Source of the DNA: an uncultured Bacilli bacterium
GTDB lineage: Bacteria; Bacillota_I; Bacilli_A; RF39; UBA660
Length of the DNA: 15,925 bases
Direction: 5' to 3'
Assembly (NCBI GenBank): GCA_947623855.1
Contig: CANQHW010000007.1
Coordinates: forward strand, 1 to 15,925
In this document: positions 7,453 to 12,042 of the stretch, piece after piece
Layout of the letters: each line of letters starts with the position of its first letter
Numbering within the stretch: position 1 is the first letter of the stretch
Program-made: the position numbers and the translations under genes
The notes under the pieces: model-generated
Told to the model about the DNA's origin: nothing
The model's input: only the letters and a program-made list of their open reading frames with translations
Database searches by the model: none

Positions 7453-8152
7453 ATCTTCCAGGACCTTGAGGTCCTAAAAAATTATCAATTTGATAGCCAT
7501 CAGGTACTTCTTCATAACCCATAGCGGTCATTTCTTTAGAATTTATAAAAGTAATTTCTTCCGGATAACTACTTTGTTTTTTAAGGCCTAGAGATATCTC
7601 AACAAAATCAGCAATTAAATCTTTATGTTTTAAATTACTATGATTACTTTTTTTAGTTAAATATTTTTTATTATCTTTGTATAATTCATACACTGCTTCA
7701 TCTAAAGCTAATAAATAGAAATAATTTTTATAACTGCTATCAAAAGGATATTCTCTATCATAATAAATATGGCCATTAGCGTCATACTTTTCAATGAAAT
7801 ATTTATTAGTTCGGCAGTAGATATAAGCGTTTATATCATCTCTTATCCCCCTACTCCATTGGGTAGCATAACTATGAACGATGCGCATTTTCGATTGCAT
7901 AGATTTACTACCAAAATTAGGATTAATAAACCGGTCATCATTAGTCCCATAAGCGGTAAAGGGATTATCATAACCATATTTAGCATAACATTCTTTTAAG
8001 ACTTTAATATAATAATCAATCATTTTTTCACGTTCTTGATAATAAGCGGCGATGTGTTCTAAAGTTAAAGGGGGTTTATCTTTTAAATATTTTTCCGTAC
8101 AGGAAGGATTTCTAGAGATAATATAACCTTTTAAAGTAGGCACGCTAATCAC
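7451..8152 (-). CDS. Unrecognised soluble protein, 233 residues, GTG start
   Basis: No family recognised. The product is hydrophilic, without signal peptide or membrane segment, rich in Tyr, Asn, Lys and Asp, with many aromatic residues in the middle (NAYIYCRTNKYFIEKYD, KNYFYLLALDEAVYELYKD). It ends in an unusual GPQGPGR tail. The start is GTG at 8152; a second in-frame GTG at 8143 is the alternative, and a stop codon lies upstream. There is no good Shine-Dalgarno site: only AGAAAAGAT precedes the GTG. A near-perfect promoter at 8168-8196 would start the transcript only about 9 bases before the GTG, so translation may be almost leaderless. It lies between the sporulation block and mtaB; a sporulation role is possible but not shown. 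Confidence 0.75.
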   Translation of the reverse strand: MISVPTLKGYIISRNPSCTEKYLKDKPPLTLEHIAAYYQEREKMIDYYIKVLKECYAKYGYDNPFTAYGTNDDRFINPNFGSKSMQSKMRIVHSYATQWSRGIRDDINAYIYCRTNKYFIEKYDANGHIYYDREYPFDSSYKNYFYLLALDEAVYELYKDNKKYLTKKSNHSNLKHKDLIADFVEISLGLKKQSSYPEEITFINSKEMTAMGYEEVPDGYQIDNFLGPQGPGR

Positions 8153-8167
8153 ATCTTTTCTGTTTAA

Positions 8168-8196
8168 ATTATATCACGTAAATAATTTAGATACAA
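8168..8196 (-). promoter_or_regulatory. Strong sigma-A-type promoter of the 233-codon gene
   Basis: Minus-strand -35 TTGTAT (8191-8196), 17-base spacer, -10 TATAAT (8168-8173). It lies over the 3' end of the upstream 110-residue gene. It would separate a vegetative gene from the sporulation block before it. Confidence 0.72.
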
Positions 8197-8506
8197 CACT
8201 TACAAACTTACCAATACCTTTGGTAATAAAATTTTCAACTCCTAAAGATATTTGTTGACCGGCTTTGGATAAGGGAGAGGAATAATCTTTATAATCATCA
8301 ATAACATAATCTTTAATATCAAGTTCTTTACCTTCTTTTATATCTTGTTCAAACTCTTCGATTTTTTCTTCAGTTAAAAGAGTTTTTTGTGCAACTTTAC
8401 TTTGGTAATAACCGCTTTCTAAAGCCATTAAATATCCAATATAGATAATAAATAAAATACCTAGGATCCACCAAAATAAGTTACTATTATTATTTTTCTT
8501 CTTCAT
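8174..8506 (-). CDS. Small single-pass membrane protein in the position of yqxA, after spoIIP
   Basis: 110 residues: a basic N-terminus (MKKKNNNSN), one membrane segment at about 10-29 (LFWWILGILFIIYIGYLMAL), then an acidic helical region (about 44-70) and an amphipathic C-terminus. It starts inside spoIIP (17-base overlap) with AAGGAG upstream of the ATG, so it is translationally coupled to spoIIP. In Bacillus subtilis the gene after gpr-spoIIP is yqxA, a small protein of about the same size with one N-terminal membrane segment. The correspondence here is by position and layout; I see no diagnostic shared motif. A role in sporulation next to SpoIIP is inference. It ends with TGA, which supports the standard code. 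Confidence 0.78.
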   Translation of the reverse strand: MKKKNNNSNLFWWILGILFIIYIGYLMALESGYYQSKVAQKTLLTEEKIEEFEQDIKEGKELDIKDYVIDDYKDYSSPLSKAGQQISLGVENFITKGIGKFVSVVSKLFT

Positions 8507-9428
8507 AAGTCTCCTTTATAAAATCTGCAATAGTTTTACTTACTAATTCAATAGTGTTACATACTTCTTCAATAGTATTATATTGACCACCCACTTCCAT
8601 TAGAATAGTATGAGGATGAAAATCTTGATTATAAATACCATTAACACCAGGACCACTTTTTTTATATATTCCTCGAGATATTTCCGGATTTAAAGCTATT
8701 AAACGATCATTTAGGGCGGTAGTAAAGGTTAAATTTTGGGTAAAGTTTGGATTTTCTTCGCCGATGATAAATAAAATTTTAGCATAACTTTTATCATCAA
8801 TGGTAAAAGTAGTTTTATCATATACAGAAGAATCCCGATGAAAATCAATAAAAAATTTTAAAGAAGGATTTTGGTCTAGTGCTTGTTCTAAAAGAATTCG
8901 ACTAGCTTTATAAGAATAAGCATAGTTCCAAGAATTAGTATTTAAGATATCTTTGATAGAAGAAGTTTCTAATAAAGTAGGAAGACCATAATCGTTTAGT
9001 TTTTCTTGAAAGTAATAGGAAGCCATTAAAACAGTAGGATTTAGGTTATAATCTTGAAGAGCTTGAGATTTATATTCTTCGGTTTGATGAGTGTTATATA
9101 TATAGACTAATGGATCGGATTTAGGGATGGGATTTAGTTCTTTGATGACTTCTTCTACGGTATCTTGATGAGGATTAATTGCTTTATTTAGACTTTTACT
9201 TAAAAGAGAGGAAGGATTAAAAATGTTAAAAAATTTATATTCTTCTAATTGGTTATTAAAACCAGTTTTGAGTAAGTATTTTAAATACTTAGTACTATCA
9301 ATAGTAATAGGTGAAAAATTATTAATAAGTTCTTTAAAGGTTATAATAAATACAATCATAATGATACTTATTATTAAAATAAATTTAAAAAAATAATTTT
9401 TTTTCTTAGTTTTAAATCTTTTAGACAT
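8490..9428 (-). CDS. spoIIP: Stage II sporulation protein P (SpoIIP), cell-wall hydrolase for engulfment
   Basis: Membrane-anchored amidase/endopeptidase that, with SpoIID and SpoIIM, degrades septal peptidoglycan during engulfment of the forespore. The 312-residue product has an N-terminal membrane anchor (about 13-31) and the SpoIIP catalytic domain from about residue 105: VYIYNTHQTEEY (H114), KFFIDFHRDS (H197) and MEVGGQYNTIEEV (E278), the residues expected to bind zinc. The domain is complete, so the enzyme is probably active. The start at 9428 is set by GAGGGG (9434-9439), which is partly inside a hairpin (9437-9462). It lies 55 bases after gpr and overlaps the next gene by 17 bases, the same order as in Bacillus subtilis. 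Confidence 0.93.
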   Translation of the reverse strand: MSKRFKTKKKNYFFKFILIISIIMIVFIITFKELINNFSPITIDSTKYLKYLLKTGFNNQLEEYKFFNIFNPSSLLSKSLNKAINPHQDTVEEVIKELNPIPKSDPLVYIYNTHQTEEYKSQALQDYNLNPTVLMASYYFQEKLNDYGLPTLLETSSIKDILNTNSWNYAYSYKASRILLEQALDQNPSLKFFIDFHRDSSVYDKTTFTIDDKSYAKILFIIGEENPNFTQNLTFTTALNDRLIALNPEISRGIYKKSGPGVNGIYNQDFHPHTILMEVGGQYNTIEEVCNTIELVSKTIADFIKETYEEEK

Positions 9429-9436
9429 AAGATCCC

Positions 9437-9462
9437 CTCTTATTAAAATTATAAAATAAGAG
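9437..9462 (-). promoter_or_regulatory. Hairpin overlapping the spoIIP ribosome binding site
   Basis: Minus-strand arms CTCTTATT (9455-9462) and AATAAGAG (9437-9444), a perfect 8-bp stem with a 10-base loop. Its 3' arm includes the first bases of the GAGGGG Shine-Dalgarno site. No T run follows, so it is not a terminator; it may limit translation or protect the processed spoIIP message. Confidence 0.4.
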
Positions 9463-9483
9463 AAGTAAAAATAATGTCAGATT

Positions 9484-10206
9484 TTAAAATAATAATTTAT
9501 TTAGAGCAGTAGCAATGATGTTACTAATATTTTCAATAAATTCTTCGGTATTTACACTAGTAAATAACTGATTATTATTTTGATAAACTAAGGGAGAACC
9601 AATAGTAATTAAAGGAATATTAAAGGTTTTTTGATTTATTTCTTTATTAATATTTATTAAACTACCGGGTATAATTCCTGCATCATTTATTTCAATTGTA
9701 TTATTTAGAGAAGTAATATTTTTAGTTTTTAGAGAATCAATTACTAAGATTAGATCGGGTTCTAAATCTTTAACTACCATTTTAATAAGATGTAAAGAAC
9801 TTATTCCGGTATTAGCTATGACATTGGGGTTGTAGATGGCGACCTTAGGGATAGTTAAAAAATCATATTGATAGGTCGCCATTATTTTATTAGAAGTAAT
9901 GGGCCCTAAAGCATCGGCTAATACTTGGGGATTGCCTAAACCTACAATTAATATTTTACCATTTTTATGATATTTTCTTAAAAGAAGTTTTAAAACTTTT
10001 AAGACTTCATTAGCTAAAATATCTTTTTTAGAGATAAGATATTTATTTTTAAAAGTAATAGTAAAGTAATCGCCTTTTTTATAAAGTTTATTTTCTTCTT
10101 TAATTAAATAATGTTTTTTAGTAAAAAAAGAAGTTTTAACTTCCCGATAATCAAGCATATTTTTAAAACTAGGTATAGAAGCATCTAAAATGGTATATGA
10201 TTTCAT
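9484..10206 (-). CDS. gpr: Spore germination protease GPR (peptidase family A25), short form
   Basis: Endoprotease that degrades small acid-soluble spore proteins during germination. The 240-residue product carries the family hallmarks: ILIVGLGNPQVLADALGP (85-102), NVIANTGISSLHLIKMVVKDLEPDLILVIDSL (in segments, 128-159) and EINDAGIIPGS (172-182). D98, D157 and D175 are conserved acidic residues and probably include the catalytic aspartates. It is much shorter than the usual 320-370 residues: the N-terminal region with the TDLA propeptide cleavage site is not recognisable and the C-terminal region is reduced. Start at 10206 with GGTGA (10211-10215) upstream. It heads the minus-strand block gpr-spoIIP-YqxA-like, divergent from rpsT, as the cluster lies in Bacillus. 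Confidence 0.88.
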   Translation of the reverse strand: MKSYTILDASIPSFKNMLDYREVKTSFFTKKHYLIKEENKLYKKGDYFTITFKNKYLISKKDILANEVLKVLKLLLRKYHKNGKILIVGLGNPQVLADALGPITSNKIMATYQYDFLTIPKVAIYNPNVIANTGISSLHLIKMVVKDLEPDLILVIDSLKTKNITSLNNTIEINDAGIIPGSLININKEINQKTFNIPLITIGSPLVYQNNNQLFTSVNTEEFIENISNIIATALNKLLF

Positions 10207-10221
10207 ATAATCACCATTTTT

Positions 10222-10250
10222 ATTATTTCTTAAAAATATCGTAAATATAC
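10222..10250 (-). promoter_or_regulatory. Candidate forespore (sigma-F/sigma-G type) promoter of gpr
   Basis: Minus-strand GTATA (10246-10250), 15-base spacer, AGAAATAAT (10222-10230). This resembles the sigma-F pattern GYWTA / GGNNANAHT with one mismatch at a main -10 position. gpr is transcribed in the forespore in Bacillus. In DNA this AT-rich, a chance match is possible. Confidence 0.3.
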
Positions 10251-10307
10251 TTGCATATTTGCTATTTTTTTGTTAAAATCTTGTATGTATCAAACGAAAG
10301 AAAGGAG
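10251..10307 (+). promoter_or_regulatory. rpsT promoter and ribosome binding site
   Basis: -35 TTGCAT (10251-10256), 17-base spacer, -10 TAAAAT (10274-10279), predicted start near 10286. AAAGGAG at 10301-10307, seven bases before the ATG at 10315, sets the start. A reading from 10270 would begin upstream of the -10 box and is wrong. Confidence 0.75.
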
Positions 10308-10314
10308 CATTTTG

Positions 10315-10578
10315 ATGGCTAATATTAAAAGTTCTAAGAAAGCAATTAAAGTTATAGCTAAAAAAACCGATAATAATCATGAATTAAAAGCAAGAGTTAA
10401 AAATTCTATTAAGAAATGTGAAAAAGCAATTCTTAATAATGAAATAGAAGAAGCTAAAAAAGCGAGCTTAGAAGTGCAAAAAAATATTGATGCTGCTACA
10501 TCTAAGGGTTTAATTAAGAAAAATACTGCTAATAGACAAAAAGCAAGATTAAATAAAAAAGTAAAAGATATGAAGTAA
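10315..10578 (+). CDS. rpsT: 30S ribosomal protein S20
   Basis: Small-subunit protein that binds 16S rRNA early in assembly. The 87-residue product begins MANIKSSKKAIKV and is highly basic and helical, with family wording NHELKARVKNSIKKCEKAI and, near the end, KGLIKKNTANRQKARLNKKV. Length is normal for S20. The gene is divergent from gpr, as in Bacillus where the two are also adjacent. It has its own promoter and terminator. Confidence 0.96.
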   Translation: MANIKSSKKAIKVIAKKTDNNHELKARVKNSIKKCEKAILNNEIEEAKKASLEVQKNIDAATSKGLIKKNTANRQKARLNKKVKDMK

Positions 10579-10598
10579 ACTTGATTACTTCATTTTTT
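10570..10598 (+). terminator. rpsT intrinsic terminator, containing the stop codon
   Basis: ATGAAGTAA (10570-10578) / TTACTTCAT (10585-10593), a perfect 9-bp stem with a 6-base loop, then T residues to 10598. The 5' arm is the last two codons and the TAA stop of rpsT. Confidence 0.9.
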
Positions 10599-10609
10599 AA
10601 TGCTAAAAT
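10581..10609 (+). promoter_or_regulatory. Promoter of the transglutaminase-like gene, overlapping the rpsT terminator
   Basis: -35 TTGATT (10581-10586) in the terminator loop and 3' arm, 17-base spacer across the T run, -10 TAAAAT (10604-10609). Predicted start near 10616, directly at the AAGGAG site (10616-10621), giving a leader of about 15 bases. Confidence 0.5.
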
Positions 10610-10630
10610 GTCTATAAGGAGAGAACATTT

Positions 10631-11545
10631 ATGTTTAAAAAATATTGGTTTGCAATGGTTTTATTAGTTATTTTATTATTAGAAATAGTTAATATTGATT
10701 ATATATCGAATAAAGTATCTTCTTTTATTATGAAAAAAAATGATGTAGTTATCTTACCTAGTAATGGTTATAATAGAGATTATAAATTTGAGTTTATTAA
10801 ATTAAGTGAAGATTATACACCTTATAGTTATCAAGATTTATTAGATATATATTATAGTGTTTTAAATAATGGATGGATTGATTTTACTTTTTATTGTCCA
10901 ACAGAATATAAAGAATGTATTAATGATATTAAAGTTATTAGTAAAAATGAAGAGTTATTATCCCATATTAATAATTTTGTTCATCCCTATAATAGTTATA
11001 ATACTATTAAGACTCTTATAGGAGAAGATGGAGAGATAACGATTGTGGTAAATAAATTGTATACTGATGAAGAAATAAATCAAATAGAAGATAAAGTTAA
11101 TAGTTTATATAAAGATTTAGTTAATCCTAATAAAAAGGTGGAAGATAATTTAAAATATATTCACGATTATATTATAAATAATACAAAATATGATATTGAA
11201 AGAAACGAAACGGATAACAGTCCTTATCCAAGTAATAAAGCTACTGGTCCCCTATTTTATAATATGGGTATATGTAGCGGTTATACGGACCTTTATGCTA
11301 TCTTTTTACATAAAATGGGGATAGAAAATTATAAAATTGCTAGTAAAAACCATGTTTGGAATGCAATATATTTAAATGATAAATGGTACCATATCGATTT
11401 AACTTGGGATGATCCAGTTAGTAAAGATGGGAAAGATTATTTGTTACACGAATATTTTATGGTTGATAATAATACTTTAAAAAGTATTAATGCGGGTTAT
11501 GAAGATCACTTATTTGATAGTACAGTATATTTAGAGTTTAATTAA
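10631..11545 (+). CDS. Membrane-anchored transglutaminase-like (papain-fold) protein
   Basis: 304 residues with an N-terminal signal anchor (about 6-21, FAMVLLVILLLEIV) and a C-terminal transglutaminase-like domain (about 165-275). The Cys-His-Asp triad is visible: C215 in GICSGYTDLYAIFL, H241 in NHVWNAIYL and D256 in WYHIDLTWDDP. It is expected outside the membrane as a cysteine protease, peptidoglycan-related hydrolase or protein cross-linker; the substrate is unknown. The middle region (40-165) is unrecognised. AAGGAG lies nine bases before the ATG. No separate terminator follows, so its transcript probably ends at the first small-RNA terminator (11635-11666). Confidence 0.87.
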   Translation: MFKKYWFAMVLLVILLLEIVNIDYISNKVSSFIMKKNDVVILPSNGYNRDYKFEFIKLSEDYTPYSYQDLLDIYYSVLNNGWIDFTFYCPTEYKECINDIKVISKNEELLSHINNFVHPYNSYNTIKTLIGEDGEITIVVNKLYTDEEINQIEDKVNSLYKDLVNPNKKVEDNLKYIHDYIINNTKYDIERNETDNSPYPSNKATGPLFYNMGICSGYTDLYAIFLHKMGIENYKIASKNHVWNAIYLNDKWYHIDLTWDDPVSKDGKDYLLHEYFMVDNNTLKSINAGYEDHLFDSTVYLEFN

Positions 11546-11552
11546 TTACTTA

Positions 11553-11581
11553 TTGAAAATAAAATTAGATTATGATATAAT
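11553..11581 (+). promoter_or_regulatory. Promoter of small-RNA unit 1
   Basis: -35 TTGAAA (11553-11558), 17-base spacer, -10 TATAAT (11576-11581) with an extended TG (11573-11574) one base before it. Near-consensus, and no ORF follows on this strand. Confidence 0.75.
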
Positions 11582-11587
11582 GTATAT

Positions 11588-11666
11588 GTAGAGCATTTTA
11601 CTTACGCTAAAATGTCTACCAAAAGATTTTGTCTGACATTTAACCTATTTGGTTAAGTGTCTTTTT
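11588..11666 (+). ncRNA. Small RNA 1 of a tandem pair (candidate antitoxin-type RNA)
   Basis: Predicted RNA of about 79 bases. Hairpin I: CATTTTA (11594-11600) / TAAAATG (11608-11614). Linker with TCTACC. Hairpin II, an intrinsic terminator: GACATTTAACC (11635-11645) / GGTTAAGTGTC (11651-11661) with a 5-base loop and five T residues (11662-11666). The 3' arm of hairpin I (AAATGTC) is also fully complementary to the 5' arm of hairpin II (GACATTT). A tiny ORF (ATG at 11612, 14 codons) lies inside but has no ribosome binding site. Promoter, both hairpins and terminator recur in unit 2. The terminator ends at the stop codon of the remnant peptide gene on the other strand. Confidence 0.68.
11635..11666 (+). 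terminator. Terminator of small RNA 1
   Basis: 11-bp stem GACATTTAACC / GGTTAAGTGTC with one T-G pair, 5-base loop, then TTTTT (11662-11666). It probably also ends read-through from the transglutaminase-like gene. On the minus strand the stem would carry an A-C mismatch and no T run follows, so it favours plus-strand RNA. Confidence 0.85.
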
Positions 11667-11689
11667 CATATTAGCTTTAGAATAATAAG
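11666..11689 (-). pseudogene. Remnant of the hydrophobic peptide gene (last 7 codons and stop)
   Basis: The minus strand reads LIILKLI then TGA, identical in protein to the last seven residues of the intact peptide at 11851-11934. The DNA differs at three positions, all synonymous (two TTA/CTA leucines, one AAA/AAG lysine). Immediately upstream in frame are two stop codons (TAA TAA), so the N-terminal part is lost; the promoter of small RNA 2 begins about 20 bases further on. Confidence 0.65.
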
Positions 11690-11710
11690 TTATTATTTGC
11701 AAAAAATATA

Positions 11711-11739
11711 TTGAAAATAAATATAATTTATGGTATGAT
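11711..11739 (+). promoter_or_regulatory. Promoter of small-RNA unit 2
   Basis: -35 TTGAAA (11711-11716), 17-base spacer, -10 TATGAT (11734-11739) with an extended TG (11731-11732). Same layout as unit 1. Confidence 0.72.
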
Positions 11740-11745
11740 GTATGT

Positions 11746-11851
11746 AATGAAGGAAACTTCATATAATAAAAAAGGAGCATTTTAGTTTTGGAACGCTGAA
11801 ATGTCTACCTTAGTGGGTTGACATTTAACCTAACTGGTTAAGTGTCTTTTT
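11746..11851 (+). ncRNA. Small RNA 2, convergent with the hydrophobic peptide gene (candidate antitoxin)
   Basis: Predicted RNA of about 106 bases. A 5' hairpin ATGAAG / CTTCAT with a GAAA tetraloop (11747-11762) is absent from unit 1. Hairpin I: CATTTTA (11778-11784) / TGAAATG (11797-11803), where an A-U pair of unit 1 is replaced by G-U, so pairing is kept. Hairpin II and terminator: GACATTTAACC (11820-11830) / GGTTAAGTGTC (11836-11846), then TTTTT (11847-11851). It ends exactly at the stop codon of the convergent peptide gene. A peptide mRNA extending past its stop would be fully complementary to it. AAAGGAG inside it is not followed by a usable ORF. Confidence 0.7.
11820..11851 (+). terminator. 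Terminator of small RNA 2
   Basis: 11-bp stem with 5-base loop TAACT and five T residues, ending on the stop codon of the minus-strand peptide gene. The stem arms are identical to those of small RNA 1. Confidence 0.87.
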
Positions 11852-11934
11852 CATATTAATTTTAAAATAATAAGCAAGATTAATATGATTATAATAGATT
11901 CCAAAACCCCCATTAAGGAAGATTTTTTCCTCAT
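11851..11934 (-). CDS. 27-residue hydrophobic peptide, candidate type I toxin
   Basis: Reverse-strand ORF of 28 codons: basic N-terminus MRKKSSLMGVLE, then an uninterrupted hydrophobic stretch of Ile and Leu from residue 13, with one Lys near the end (ILKLI, then TGA). It would form one membrane helix. Size and layout match type I toxin peptides in general, but I recognise no specific family. Support for coding: GGTGG (11942-11946) seven bases before the ATG; its own promoter at 12008-12036; and synonymous-only differences from the remnant at 11666-11689. The Shine-Dalgarno GGTGGT can pair with ACCACC in its own leader (11967-11972). Convergent small RNA 2 terminates at its stop codon. A second in-frame ATG (11913) lacks a good ribosome binding site. 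Toxicity is inferred from architecture only. Confidence 0.68.
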   Translation of the reverse strand: MRKKSSLMGVLESIIIILILLIILKLI

Positions 11935-11940
11935 AATATC

Positions 11941-11972
11941 ACCACCAATCTACTGTCACGAATTAGGGTGGT
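11941..11972 (-). promoter_or_regulatory. Leader hairpin that can hide the peptide gene's Shine-Dalgarno site
   Basis: ACCACC (11967-11972) in the leader pairs with GGTGGT (11941-11946), which is the ribosome binding site. Such self-inhibition is common in type I toxin messages. The segment just before the first arm (GTGTCTACC) can alternatively pair with GGTAGACATT in the predicted 3' region of the same message (complement of 11800-11809). Confidence 0.42.
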
Positions 11973-12007
11973 AGACACTCCAGCAACTATAATACTCCTA
12001 AAAAAGA

Positions 12008-12036
12008 TTATACTCTTGTTTGCAGCTAATAACAAG
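12008..12036 (-). promoter_or_regulatory. Promoter of the hydrophobic peptide gene
   Basis: Minus-strand -35 TTGTTA (12031-12036), 17-base spacer, -10 TATAAT (12008-12013); predicted start near 12001 and leader of about 67 bases. A dyad CTTGTT / AACAAG (12032-12037 and 12016-12021) covers the -35 box and part of the spacer and could be an operator. It begins right after the miaA stop codon. Confidence 0.7.
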
Positions 12037-12042
12037 TTATTT

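Larger units (their letters stand above)
11553..11689 (+). repeat. Tandem repeat unit 1 (promoter, small RNA, peptide 3' end)
   Basis: First copy of a diverged tandem duplication; the second copy is 11711-11874. Shared blocks are TTGAAAATAAA at the -35 region, AGCATTTTA, AAATGTCTACC, GACATTTAACC, and a block beginning GGTTAAGTGTCTTTTTCATA. The two -35 boxes are 158 bases apart and the terminators 185 bases apart, because unit 2 has extra sequence including a 5' hairpin. Confidence 0.82.
11711..11874 (+). repeat. Tandem repeat unit 2 (promoter, small RNA, peptide 3' end)
   Basis: Second copy of the duplication described at 11553-11689. Beyond 11874 the minus strand continues into the intact peptide gene, which unit 1 has lost. 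Confidence 0.82.

Noticed and set aside
10270..10314. Longer S20 reading frame from 10270
   Set aside because: That start lies upstream of the -10 box and has no ribosome binding site; the ATG at 10315 has AAAGGAG and gives the normal S20 length and sequence.
11612..11656. Tiny ORF in small RNA 1 (MSTKRFCLTFNLFG)
   Set aside because: No Shine-Dalgarno site, it runs into the terminator stem, and the frame is not kept in small RNA 2.
11553..11874. Tandem units as a CRISPR array or as tandem riboswitches
   Set aside because: There are only two diverged units with promoters and terminators, so no CRISPR array. No plus-strand gene follows them directly (miaA lies on the other strand), so control of a downstream gene in cis is unlikely.
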